This document shows, piece after piece, positions 43,801 to 58,800 of a stretch of DNA of 64,000 nucleotides. A model generated the notes under the pieces. That model did no database searches. It saw only the letters and a program-made list of their open reading frames with translations, and had not been told where the DNA came from. Position 1 is the stretch's first letter. The number at the start of each line of letters is the position of its first letter. The DNA is taken from contig CM059587.1 in assembly GCA_030407085.1 (NCBI GenBank), positions 42,196,501 to 42,260,500 of the forward strand, given 5' to 3'. Position numbers and translations under genes: made by a program. This DNA comes from Trichopria drosophilae (lineage: Eukaryota; Arthropoda; Insecta; Hymenoptera; Diapriidae).

Positions 43801-46800
43801 TGATTATACAATTTCTCAAATTTCAAGTACTCCCGGGTATTAAAGTCTAGCATGCATTGTTATACATCACCATTTTGTGGTCCCGCAAAGGCAATGATGA
43901 GTGATATGGCAAAGAGAGTTGCGAAAACGATTGTGGCGATGCAGAGAGCCCTCTTTTGCGAGCATACGGCCGCGCCATTATGTTCGTAGATGTTGTGTTT
44001 GTGCAAGCCTGCGCTGCTGTCCCCTGTAAGAATATCATCATTGTTAGAAAGTATCATTACTGACTACTTCAAATAACTGTTTCCATAAAATATTTAATAT
44101 GTTCCTAAATAAATATTAATGCATACAACAATTGTATAGACGAAACATTGATATATGTAATAAGTCTTATGTGGTTCTTCCATTAACATAATGGCTTAAT
44201 ACTTGTCCATGTCATCAAATTATCCTATTCATATATGACATCTTCCTGTTCGTTAATGTACATTTTATTAACGTAACGGTCTGAAATTGGTCAATGTGAC
44301 TTATAGAAATCGCAACTCCTTCAAGTTTAAGGAAACCCTCATCTGATAAAAACAATGTTGTAAAATCTGTAATCTTCTATTAACGTCTGTCGTGTATGTA
44401 CACACTTTCTTGAATCATCTTAAGCAAAAGAAACGTTTAAATTGGAATTTACCTAAAGTAACCTTTAACTAACCCCTCTATAACCTTCATCATAAATTTA
44501 TATTGCTCACAGCAATATAATTTAGTGATTTTTAACCTTAATTCCACACATTTTTCTTTACATACAATTTATCTTCCCTAGCAGAAATTTGTTCAGGCCC
44601 TGATCAGGACCGTAATAATTTTCTACTCGGGTTAAATTTATTATTGTTAGGGGGTTTCGGGGTTGCTGCGTATAAGTCTATACCAGAAATCTGAAATTCA
44701 ATACAGCGCATTCAAAATGGCGGACTAAACTGAGAAAACTCCATGTTTTCGAAATTTCTTACCGGCATATGAGATGTGTCATTTTGAATTTAGAAAACTT
44801 GACATCGAATTGTAGTCCACACCTTAAAAAAGATATTGTCAGGTTACATTTTTTAATCTCGTATTCTTAAACATTATTTCTTTCCAAAACAAAACCCGTT
44901 TCAGAAATTATTTGATTACATTTAATTCGCAATGAATACTTATAGTTATTTTTATAATATTGCAGATGGTGTCAGTCTCGAAAATACCTCATCCTACAAT
45001 TTAAAAGTAATTGATAAAATACACAAAAATTGATTTTTTGCCAACGTCCAATCTGAAATATTTCAAATCAAACGATACTAGAACATTTTTACGTCACCAA
45101 ATTTTTCGTAAATATATTTTATGTGAACAATTCTGGCAACCTTCCATTTGAAACTTTGCATATGTATGATTCTTAGAATATTCTGCGAAGGTATTCGATA
45201 TTTCATGTAACATCTCAAAGTTGTGTTGTCAGAATGTTTTAGATTTAAATATGGTATTTTAAAAAAATGTTGTCAGACGAAACAACTGAACTTCAATATG
45301 CCTGTTGCGCACAACTAATAAGCACAATCTTTGCGTTGTTATAGTTCCTATTTATAGATTAATTCCTTAAAACTAGAAAATATTTGAATATATTTATGTC
45401 AAATGAAACCTTGATTGCGATACTTATAGCAAAGAAAACGAATTAATATAATAATATAAACGTAGAATACAAGTTAATTAAAAAAGATAAATAAAAAGCA
45501 GAATAAGAAATAAGTAGTAAGAGTAGAAAGATATTCATATTCTAAGCAAAGAAATTAAGTTACGATTAAGAATTGGAAAAAGAAACGTTAGATAAGAAGA
45601 AAATTGAAAATTTAGAGTTAGACATTGTCATAGGAGGGGGAATAGTTATGTCTAGATGTATAAAGCAATGAATGATCATAACATAGAAGAGATGTGTGGA
45701 GTTTTGATTTGAAACTGACTAGGAGTGTGATGAAAGTATGGTAGATGAAAGAAGATTCCATGCCTTTGCTGGAGTTGTTATAAAAGACGATACTGGTATT
45801 GAGAAATTGTAGTATAAGATTTAAAACTGTGGACCAAACTGCCTCCAGACAGACGAAAACCAAGCCCTTTATTCTCTACTATCTGGAATTTCACCGATAG
45901 AAAGGCTTGTTTCAGTGAGAGAATGAATTTTAGGTAGAATCTAGGCAACTGTTTGGTATGTCTTGGTAGTTGAATAAATATTGTGAAAGATCGAGAGATT
46001 GGTATTAGAAATAGAACAGAAATAATTACAATTTATTATAGTCATTTAGCGAACAGATGAGGTTGGGGCTTATGTTTAATGAGGCGAAGATGCCTGAGCT
46101 CTGACTAAGTAGCTTTGAAGTCCGTAAGAGATTTGAGATGACAAGCAAAATATTTCTCATGGGCTAGAGGGATATGATATCGGCCTTTATTGCGCACTTC
46201 TCTATAATAAACGAATTACAAAAGCTCTCGCTTGGGCTTGCATTTCGTATACAGCGAGTTTCCGGAAGTTGAACAGATTTGGTTACCTAAGGATTGCGGT
46301 TCTTTTTGGCGTGATGTTTAATAGAGGAGAGTAATAATCGTACAAATTGCAGAGCACATTCGTAAGGAAAATTAATTTAGCATTTGTTGGAGTCCATTAT
46401 GACTTCAAATTTGCCATCTCGTGGTTGGCGATAAATCGATCATCTGAGAAAGTTTTTAGATTACGAGAAGTGAGGGATGAGATTTAAAAAGGAACCACTT
46501 TTGGATTGGATATTACTCTTACCATCTACGAGACAATGATCAATCCATGGTGATGTAGACGTGCAACAAGTTGGAGAGAAAAAAAAAACTGTAAAATTAG
46601 AAAGATCAGACAAAATTTCTAAGAATGCTGGTGGCATAATTGTCTGTTCAAAGGTTTATGTTCAAATCCCCGTGAATGTAATATGAGATAACCGGTGAAT
46701 CAATTTAAAAATGTCTAATTCCTTAAATATTTGTGCATCGGGTGGAGGATATACAGAAGTTAAAAACTTCAGCGAAGATGAGGTTTGAAAAAAAAGTTCA

Positions 46801-49800
46801 ACAAATTCATGCTCTGTTTTAGTTTAATAACTCGTAGAGAGCATATCGGATAAAGAGATAAATGAACATGATGGGATAGAATCATGAACATAGACAGCTA
46901 CGTCTCGACTTTTCTTATGATGTCAATCGAAAAACAAAATGTTTGTATCCTAACGTATCGTTCAGGTGTAAATTAATTGAACCGCGATTTACAGATGTAA
47001 ATAGCTGATCGAAGCTGGGAAAACAATACAAATTTAAATTCGGCAAACGGCCCTGTGCAAGCAGAGATTGGGCACTCAGATCACATAGGCGGAGATATCC
47101 CGAAGAAGGTTTCAGCTCGAAGAATGGGAACCTAAACGAGTTTGTTTTAAAAAAGTGAGGAACATATAGCAATGCAGTTTTAGGTTTTTAGTTTACTCTA
47201 AAACCCAGTCTATAATCGAAAATCGAGTGTTGCTAATAAACAGCGTATAATATTCCATCTAAACTGATTTGGTTGCTGAAGCCCAACCATTTCCACACGA
47301 AAACTAAACTTGATTGTTCAAACAATGAAGTGGTTTTTTGTTCTTATAACCGAATCCATTTGGGGCTCATATCAATGATTCCGTTGCCTGAACTACACTA
47401 TAATCAATTAAAACTGATTCTCTTATATCAGTTTAATTTTATCAGGAGGTTCTACACTAATTACACCTCTTGATAGTGCGTCCAAGGTAGCACTCCGTTT
47501 ATCTAGTGACGAAGTAGTTGATGTAGACATTGATGCAGTTGAAATGGTATGCAGTTGTTGAAGAGGTGTTGTAATGGAGGCCAAATTTTTACTTTTTTGG
47601 TCCATTGGTAGTTATGATCCAGAAATATGTTAAAGATTATCGGCATGTGGCATACGAGTCCATATGATGGACGAATCATCGTTTTTCATTGCAAAAATGT
47701 CCCAATTTTTCGCCACATATATATTTCATAACTAACCCTCTCACCTTAGTGCGTATAAGTTTCAGAAAAGTGCAGGTATTATGAATAAAACATTGTTCTC
47801 TGTCCGGGAGGATAGTGGCCGACAAAGCTCTTTTTGCCTGAAGTTCTTAAAAAGAGCACTGCGACGACAGATACTTTAAAGACATCTCTGACCATCCTCG
47901 GCTTCCATGAATCATTTTGTCCGTTAGGGGTGGCCCCCACGGTATCATCTGAAGAGAGGTCAACTTAAAAAAAAACGCTGCAACCTTTGCGACGTATAAG
48001 TATGATGCTCTCAGAATAATTTAGAAATGTTTCCTGAATGTTTTATACACAATAAGTCGAGAATATCTCTATGTTAGTATAATGACCCAATCGTATTACC
48101 AAAATGTTCAACAAGCGGACATACGGCATTCTGGAAATGTATTAATTATTTCTGATCTGTAGAATATCAACATCTCAAATACTATTTACAGTATTCGATC
48201 ATTAAAAAAACAATATTTGCTGTAGAAATGGCTTCTTAAAATATGGCCAAGTAAATTATTTCCTAACTATAGAAATACATTTCACAATGGTTAAAATATA
48301 TTTTAGCTAGTAAGCAGTAACTTAACATTAACAATCCTTTCTTAATCATAAAAAAATCTTGTGTACTGTTAATAAATAATTTATTTCAACTTATTTAAAG
48401 AAATGTCTATTTTCAGTGATACTATATCGTTCGAAATTATCTGGAATTTATATAAAGCTCAAATTTTCATGAAAATATGACTTAGTATCGATAGTTTGTA
48501 ATATTACACTTCCTTTATTGTGCATTATATTCATATTGGAAAAGCTCAGATCATTATTTCTAAGAAGATTTTTCGCTAAAATGAAGACAATTAATCATTC
48601 ATTACTTAATGTCTAAGGTCCTTAAAAATAGCCTTCTTATGTTCTAAAGAAAGGCGGGTTTTATGCAGTTTTTTCTGAAGGATCCAAATACGCTCAAAGT
48701 GGAGAAGTTCATCTAATGTCTCAGAGAATTTCCTCGACAGTGAAAACTCCAAGTTGAACTCATACAATGTTGCACTATAAATAAACTTTCAAACTTTACT
48801 TCTTACTTAATTTTACAGAACATGAATTACTACTTCTGACAGTCAACTTCTAAGAATTTTAAATGTTAAGAAGCCTATTCAAGAATAGAAATATTATACA
48901 TGATTACCTACTGCGGAACTCAAATATTTATGTGATATTTATAAGTGCTGTGTTAATTAAAATAAACTTTACGTAGTTGAAATGGCATACAAAAATGTAT
49001 ACAGATAAATCTTGCGAATTTGATATTGTCCTGCAGTTTGAATCTGTTGAATGAGATTTTTTGTGAAACATAATGTTGTAAACAAGAAATAGTTAAACAT
49101 TTTATTATATATCAATGACTAAAGAGATCACTTATTAATACAGATTGTACTATACAATATGGAAATGTCAAGATCACAAAATTGAAAACGTGAATTCTCA
49201 CATATCTATTAGTTTCAGAATATTTATAACCGTAACAAAGACTGCATTTGATAATTGAATTATTGTTAATTAGCCTTATAAGAAGAACTAGTTTTTTTGG
49301 TTAGACACACAGCGAGAAAAATACTGTTAATCTAACCATATTACAAGAGTAAAATACGGAATCGCAAAAAATGTAGCTACATAAATTATTTTTGTAGTAA
49401 AGAAGACAATAATACTATTCCGTTCACTATTTCTAGATCGTTGAATATGCAGTAGCGTATATAACCGCACTTCTACAGTTTTGCAGTTAGTAACTTTAAA
49501 CATGAATATTAAAATAGATGTAACAAAAGTTATTAAACCAAAATAACCACTTGTGATATAGTAAAAATAGTTCTGGTATGGTGTACTTTAAACTATTTTA
49601 AATTCCAAAATTAGCATGCAGTTAACAACTTTTCCACGTTGTTAATTCTACTGTGATATGTTAGACCGATTTCACCTTTGTGTGATAGTTAACATTAACC
49701 TTTATTTTTTTTTCGTTGCAAATCTTGACAATGTAGTTATTTTTTTATTTTTATTCAAGAAAATTATTAATAAAATTGAAGAGTGAGAGTCGACAAGGCC

Positions 49801-52800
49801 GATGTTTTAACTTGTTGCACTTTTTCTATTGTATTTTTGATAGTTATGATAGATGAAAGCGACAGAAATACTGTTAAATGGTATAAATATATAAGTAAGG
49901 TATAAGTAAATTACACTCAAAATCAATTTAAAAAATATAGCGGATAAACAATGACAGACAACTTTTTTCATAATCGATGCAAATTGCATGAAACAAAAAA
50001 TATCACTCTTCCTGACCTTCACTTTTGTCAAATTTTTAGTTTTTGCTACCTTCTGCAATGCGTTCCACTAATACTAGTTACATATAAGCAGAGTATTTGA
50101 AAAGTACTCAAATTTACAAACGATTCGTTACAGTGTACGATTTTGAGAAATTTACTAACTGTAAATTTCTTTAAAAAAGTTTGGAATTAAAAACGAAAAT
50201 AAGCAATGCATCCCAATCATGTATTAATAAGAAATATCAAGAAATAAACAAATATCGTGTTAAACATTTTACAGTGTTGTATGTTCTGAAAATGTACTAG
50301 GAATATAAACAAATGCGGAAGAATATAATAAATCTTAATAAAATATTAATTATTTAAGAAAGAAAAGCGGATATACGATTATAAACAGTGGTTTAATAAT
50401 TTCGAGAATGTATCGTTTTCTTTACTGTACTACATTTCTAAAAATCTTTAATTCCTAAAAATGCTAACATACATTTTTTAATGAAGATGAAGTGAATGGT
50501 TTTCTCCGTACATGCGAAGAAAATGTAAATAAATGTAAAACCTAACTTTAATTTCTAACGGTGATAGATTCTACTTATCATATTGTCTACTTGAGCAGAC
50601 TTGAGAAGTGCACATTGTAGTTACAGTAATTTGTAACGATCGTCGTCGACGTTTAAATCGATCTTAATGTTGCTATATTTATCTCTTCTTTAGATTGCTG
50701 TTGCGCTATGAGCCTGTTATCATTGTACTTGAGCTTAAAAAAGAAGTATCATTAACTTCTTAATGGTATACATATAGAGTGCTCATTGACATTTTCAATT
50801 TGTGATAATTCATTATTTATCGACTGATTGACCTAGCAAAATTTCCTAGTCCATTCTGAAGGTTTATGGCCAATTTTCAGGGGCTCAGTTCATAATTTAT
50901 TATTTAACGGTTATGCGGGGTATAGTTTCAAGAATAGGTGAGAATAGTTTTGAAGATTTTTTTTTAATTTAAAATACATCCGACCTCTAAATTACTCCAT
51001 TATTCAAGATTTTTTAAATTTCAGCGTAAATAGTTAACCCGTTCCTTCACGGTGGCTAATATATTAGGTACTAGAACCAGTTGAAAATTTGAGTGTTTAA
51101 TGACAAAATAATGCATTTGCGCCTCGTTTTTTTTTCCAATATAAGTGGGAGTTGAAGAAGTGCATAACATTGCATTTAAGTCAATATTTATTTAACATTA
51201 TGATTTATAAACAAATAAACAACTAAAAATCGTCATTTTTGTACAAATAATGCAGTCGCTAGCAAATGTGCAATTGGATCGAGATGAAACTGCGTGATCG
51301 GGGATTTTTGAGATTGTTGTTTACAAATTTGTACTCAGATTTTAAAAATTCAAAATGGTGGATTCAATATGGCCGACAAGAACGTAAAAATGACGTGATC
51401 GAGATTAAACTCGGAACTAGGGGATTTTTGGAGTCGCTGATTACGAATCTGAACTCAGGTTTTAAAAATTTAATATGGCAGATACAATATGCCTGATAAA
51501 AAATGTAAAAAAATACCTAATTGAGATTATATTTTTGGTCAGCCGTATTGAATTTGTAAAATGTGAGTTCAGATTCGTAATCAGCGACCCTAAAAACCCA
51601 CGAGTACCCAATTTCATCCGGATCAAGTAAATTTTTACATTTTGGTCGGACGTCTTGAATCCGGCATTTTGAATGTTGAAAATTTGAGTTCAGATTCGTG
51701 ATCAGCGACCCCGAAAATTCCAGAATACCCAGTTTCATGAAAAATCGTTCATCAGAAAAATGAGTACCGCAAAGGCTTAAGAAATATTCTTTTTTTTTCA
51801 TAAAAACTGGTATCCAGTACCATGAATATGTTATCAGGTACACTCTAAAATTATTGGACTCAATTGCGGAGTCCAAGAGAGAGTAATCGTTAAATTTCAC
51901 TCCTATATATAGGCTTCAATTTTACTCTCTTGGAGTCACATTTGCTCATTTGGGGTATGCCATGCTAGATTTGAATTCCTTTACCAGCGTAGTTGTATGC
52001 TGCATCGAAAACTGGTTACTACGTGGCCGGCCAACAAACATATTTTATTTCAACTCGCTATAACTTATTCAATTCTGAGAATTTTGAAACGAATAAAAAG
52101 AAAAATTGTTCGTTAGAGTTTTTTTGCATCTAATGAAGAATGAACAAATTATATATCTCAATAAACAATGAAGTTTTTCAGGGCCTCGAAGCACATGACG
52201 CGTTGGTCATTGGCTGCCACCAGATTTAAACGTTCATTACTTTTTGACTATTAGACCAATAAAGATAAAACTTTTCAGAAAAATTTGTTCATACCTTTAT
52301 GAACAACTTTCTCGATGAGAGTTTTCGGATACTCGAAATTTGCTCAATAAACGAAGAGCCAGAAGTTATACTTTGCAGGTGCATAGAAAAAAATTAATAA
52401 CTTTATTGTTTATAGAGATATAATTTGTTATTTGACTATTAGTTGCGGTAAGCTCTAATGAACAATTTCTTTTTTTATTGGTTTCAAAATCTTCAAAATT
52501 GACTATGTTATAGCAAGTTGAAATAAAAAAGCCGACTGCGTAGTAACTAGTCCTGTCTAGACGGCATTCAGTTGTCTTTCTCTTTTCATGAATTTATTGA
52601 CGCCATTAAACTACATTTTGACTCGAAAGAACTCAAATGTAGTTGAACCCGGCCTATCCCATTTTCTACTCCTTTGGACTGAAATTTGAGTCCAATAATT
52701 TTAGAGTGTAACATGAGTATGTTACAGGATACAGTATTTCTCTCTCCGTGTATTTATTTCATTTGGGTGTTCTGAGCTTGAGAATTTTAAGATTCAAAAT

Positions 52801-55800
52801 TATGGATACACAATGAAGGACAAAAATGTTAAGAATAAACATCAAATTACGTGAAATGGCTTGTTTTCAAAGTCCAAGCGTTATCCTCAAATAATACAGT
52901 TTAAACATTTAATTAAAATTATTAATAGCTGTTTTTAATATTGTGAATGTGTATAGATGTTGTTTTCAGTAGTCAAAATTTATCGTAAACTAATAAAGGC
53001 TTTTTTCGTTATTTACAACTCAGTTTACAGGACAAGGTTATTCAATACATTGCTAAATTTAGTGCAAAAATCACATTTTTTGCAAAAAACGCAAAAATCA
53101 TCGTTCAAGCATAAGTTATTCTCACCTATTAAAACTAGACACGCGACGAGGCTAGCTACTGCGAATACATTTTTTCTGATACTGAGATAGTAATGACGCT
53201 GTCAACACCGTATATCGATAATTTTTTACTCGAATTATTTTGATATATTTTTGACAATACATACATATATACGTTTAATAATTAATAAATGTTATTAGGT
53301 ATGTTTTATTTTCAAAAAATCGAGAAAAACGGTAATTTTTTACCTACAAGACCCATGTACGAATTTTCTAAACATATTATGTTTTTGAATGTCACTATAT
53401 GATGATACCCAATATCAAAATAAAAATACTAGTGTAAACCCAAAGGTAAATAAATTTGAAACAGATAGTTCATTACTAAGATGTAAAATTCAAAAGAGTT
53501 AGATCATTATAGTAACACATTTTTCGCTCAGACTAAAAGTAGAACGCGGTTAATATAAAACCGAATGGTGAATACGTCGCGACTAAAGGGGCGGCATCGC
53601 GATGTATACGTTCTGGGGAGAATCCGTCGCATCGTTCTCGACACGCGGATCTCATAAAAAATTTCGCAGCTACCCTCTCGTACTCGGTACACTCGACCCC
53701 GATTCCGAGTTTGCGCGAGTCTCGACTAGAGCACGTCATATAATTTCTTGAATGAAACGATCGACACGCTTTTTTGCTCAAAAGACTAAAGATTTTAATA
53801 TCGTCCAACATTGTATTTAGAGCAAACACATTGTTTATCCAATAATTACTCTTTGTTATGTGATAGCTTTGCATGTTCAAAATATGAAGATTTTCGCTCC
53901 TTTGACTGCATTTAGGGACGGGGCGTGAAATTCTATGGAGATGAAATTCTGTTTGAATTTGTTTCTTTTTGCAATGGCGTACAATCCATTGGTCGGAGAG
54001 GTGTTACGTTCCTCGTGTTTTATAAGCGAGTGAGCCAAACGACCAAACACTACGCCATGTTTTAATGACAAGGCTGCTGGTTACAGGCGTCGCTTTTATG
54101 AACAGGTTTTCTTTCTGTGTGAATGTTTGACTTGTATCACCCATTCTTTAGTCAGTAAATATTGATCCCGAAAAAGCGGGATAAGGATTTTTATTCTTAT
54201 TTCAATTAATAATTACATTTTGTTGAATTAGGAAACGTTCACATCAGTCAGTGTCTGAAAAAATCTTAAGGTTAGAGGGTAGATAGAAACGTCTTTCATG
54301 ATTGGACCAACCAATATTTTAACTTGTCTTCCCATCTAAATACTACTCTAATCACTGATGTAGACACTCAACGACCAGAAAGGTTTGCAGACTGTATAGA
54401 ATCAATACCAGAAAGAATCGGTAACTTAAGTTCGGTAACTTTAAGATAAATAGTTCATATTCCTCAAATATGTTTAACATATTTATAAATCGATAGTAAG
54501 ATTAATAAATATGTAAACATAGCGGTTTTGAAAATGTTAATGACGAAACTACCATTCACAACGCCGAGGATAACAAGTAGGACGACAAACATGGTACCGA
54601 AGGTCAAGATGACAACAACAAATACAAGAATAATAAAACCATCACAGCCACAAATTAATTCGGGAATTTAGGTTACGTATAAGAGGTTATGTTAACGAGT
54701 TAATTGATAATGCGATCAGTATTCTGGTTTACGTTAACCCTTTCGCTATGAAGACCGAAAACTCTAAAGTGGGCTCAAAATGTTACAATGTTTCCGGCCA
54801 ATTTGAAATTTGTGTAGATATAGATGTTTATATTTTCGAAGACACTGATTACGAATTTGGAGTTGGTTTTCAATCATTCAAAATAGCGGATCCAATATGG
54901 CTGACATTTTTTTTAATTCAAACCGCCATATTGAATTTTCTGTCTAAATAAGATTTAAAAATTTGTCCTCAAATTCAGATTCAGCGATTAACATTCCCAA
55001 TAAAACCTAACTCTGGTAAATATCTGTTTCCTTATTCACTATTTATTCATAATCATCAAACATTCATTTTATAATTACGTGTATAATGAAAAATGCTTAA
55101 AAATGCCCGATTTTGATCGTCCATATTGCATTTTACATTTAGAATTTTCGGAATTTGACCTCAAATTTGGCTCCAGCGATTTAAAGTACCCAATAAAACT
55201 TCCCGCTGGTATATATCTGTTTGGTTATTCTCTGTTTACACAGTCTTTGATAACTACGTGTATACACGTAGTCCACAGCGAATGGTTAAATACAAATAAG
55301 ACATCGACGATGAAAGTTACAAGAACAATAGATCAAAGTTAAGAATAAAACGATTCATGAAAGAAAGATATGAGACAGAGGTTCTGTTAGCAACTAAGTC
55401 CATGGCTGGAATATTGATGACCGTAAAGACATCATTTGATGGATGATGATTATACCAATAATGATGACGATAACAACGGGAATATTGGATGAAAGAAGAT
55501 GACAAAACGAAAATTCCTGAAGGATAGCTATAAGGATTATTTTATTTCGAATTGCTCGTTGCGTAAAATCCACGCAATATGACTTCGAAGCATATATATA
55601 TTTTTTGCATACATTTGTTATAAACACATATTCAGTATCAAATAGTTGTATAACAACCTCTGTAATTCGATTGAATGTCAGAGCTCATAGCAAATTTCGT
55701 ATTTCGTTGCAGATGCTTAATATTTACATAACAAATGCATTCCAAATTCGTAACAAGGGTCAAAGAAGAAAATAAAAACTAATATCGACGCCATCATAAC

Positions 55801-58800
55801 AGTAGAATGTTCATGAAGTACTCGAGTGTTATGAGCTAACAATCAATATCAATGCTTTATTTCAAAGAATTTATCGAGCTGTTTTGAAGATAAACAGAAA
55901 GCATTGAATAGCTTCTCTGTAGTTTACATTTTTCATTTATGACGCCTGGAACGAAAAACCTCCAATAATCGTTATTTGCTTGCGCAAATAATATTGGGAT
56001 TTAGAGTCCTTTGCTGTAACGTCTTAGAAATGAACAGAAGAGTAAAGAATACAGACGATAAAGTAAACAAACTATCAGCCGAACATATGTAGAAAAAGAT
56101 ATATTTCAGTTAAAATAATAGACATAACCTTAATTTCAGTTACGTATTTAATGAAACAAGGGCCACTACAGGAAATGTTTAACTAATATTAATCTACGAT
56201 GATTTACTACCACAAAAAGTATTAAGAGGGAAATATGCCGTACTATTGCAAAAAAATCATGCCTAAATAAGATGTTCTAACCTCACATAATTTTCAAACT
56301 AGACTTGTCTCTCTAGATACGACACAGGTACAAATTGGACTAAAACTAGCAGTCTTTGTCTAGTAACATTTAGAAAATTCATGTCGATAATGTATTAGAA
56401 GTATACGTTATTTGTATTTGTGCAAAGTTGATACGCGTAAAAGAATTTAGGATGATCTTTAAGCGTGCTCAAAAAGAAATCAAATACATCACTTTCTGAA
56501 AATGATGTAAGCCTGAGTTCATAAAGATCTTATAATGATATGATATCCAGAAAACCTTGTCATTCTGTTTTGTTCACTATTTTGTTACGTTTGCTAATTG
56601 TGTTGTATTCGTAATTAGAGAAAAACAATTGTATTGCAGCGACCTATCATATACAGTTAGGACCTTTTTTATTCTAACCACTGTTATTTTGAAATGTTCA
56701 CTTTAATTCTTCTCCATCACTGTGCAAAACGTTAATATCGATGTTTCAAAATTGTGTCCGTTCAGTTTTGAAATATCTTTGGTTTATTTAAAAGTATTTT
56801 TCGATTCTACCTAGTAAATGGCGTAGGATTCATATTTATGACTCTTAATTAAGATTCTTGACGTTTTCGTTTTACTGGTCAATGAGCTCACTTGTCTCCA
56901 CAAGGGTTAATGTTTGAATATTCGAAAAAGCTTACAAGTGAAGTGAGTGGAGGTATGTGGAAATTTTGAATAAAAGAAGCCGGAAGGATGTGGAAAAACT
57001 TTACTAACAAGAAGAAGAGGGGTTCTGTTGTATTTTAAGTATAAAGGATATACAGGCATATTAAATACGTTTATATAACTAATATTTTGTAAATTGGTGT
57101 CAATTTCTGTGTTTTTAACGTGATAAACAGTTTAAAAATTATATGTAACTAATAAATAGTAACGGAAAATTTGCTTACATATCTATAATTTAAATTACAT
57201 TTCAACGATCCTGCATGGTAGTTAGTTTGATTACATAAAACTATATGATTCCACATAATTATAATCAATATGAGCCAAATTCCAATATTTCACTTAATAT
57301 TGCATGCTTTTACTACATATTCGCCTAATGAACTAATACGGATAGTAAATAATTTCGAAAAGTTATTTTGCAAAGCACAAAAATGAGTTATGCGCTCTTG
57401 CGCGTTGGTTTAAAGCTAGTCGAGCTGTAAAGGATGAGTGATCGCTCCATTAGATATGTTGACATTTAGGACACAACCTAGAGGTGCTCCTCTTGATATT
57501 CCTCTTGTTATAGCAACATACAGCAAAAAATAGATAGTTACTTTGGTCAGTATCCTGGGTACTAGAAGTCAGTAGTATGGTTGCTATTAACGTAACCCAG
57601 CTGACTGACTAAACGTGTTATGGCGCATTCAGACTATAAAGCGACGTATTGTCGCACATCGCGCGCGATGAATTCCTAATCCCGGAGTTTTTGAGATTCG
57701 TTACAAGTTTAACGGAATAATCACAGATTATAATTAGTCTATTATTTAATTTTACTCATATTCCACATTGTTTTATTAAATTCTTAATTAACCATAGAAT
57801 AATATACGCCTGCGAGGAATCCGTATTGGTTAACCGTCAAATCATGCGACAACTTCAAAATGTCGCGGGCGATTTCACACTTAACCCTCTTCACATGCGT
57901 ATATTATTCTACGGTTGATTAGTAATTCCATGAAAATGTGTGGAATATGAACAAAATTAAATAATAAACCTATTACAACCTGAGATTATTCAATTAATGT
58001 TATTACGAGTCACAATAACTCCGCGATTAGGAAACCATCGCGCGCGATATGCGATGTACGTCGCTCTCGTCTGAATGCGCCATTATGGTTTTTGCAACCA
58101 AATCGGTTTAGTTTACGAACTCAAAGTGTCGACGGATGAAATAATCGACTAATTACGAGTAGAAATGATCACACTGCGACGATGTCGAAACAGCATCGAA
58201 ACGGCAGATCGTGTCATACTTTAGTCATATTGTATCGTTTTGAAATCACAGTGAATACGTGAAGTAGCAATATTCTGATTGAATTAAATATACTGATCGA
58301 CTATGACATAGATGCATGCATATAGTTATTTCAATGTTTGAAATTACTTATTGACTCTGATGATCACTCATTTGTTACTTCAAACCTAAGATGTGATGTT
58401 TGCGTTCAAATATTTTCATGTACCAACCAATCCACGCCGAACCATTTTAATCGTAATACCGGTAAAGATGCGGTATAAACACAGGCCACGTGTAATTAAA
58501 TTTACTAATTCGTATAGTTTCTATTATTTATGATCATCAGACTGCAGGTCCGTAAATTCGTTTGGTGTTCAGTTTTTTCTCTGTACTCGATTGACGCAGA
58601 GGTGCCAAATATATTTATATTCAGCGTATGTCATGTATTCAGTGGCGAACTTTCTCAAATACTTTGATCAGAAATTCATGTTTCAAAAGTAACGTTGGCT
58701 ATAGAACTATACACGCACAGATAATCACTTACTTACGTGTAATTGACTAGGCTTATGCACTGCATTTTCTTGGTGATTTTACTCATGCACCACTTTATGC

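Noticed and set aside
45600..47250. Possible LINE or gene in a purine-rich segment
   Set aside because: Translations in all frames are full of stops and I could not match any reverse-transcriptase or other motif, so I left it as unexplained intron sequence.
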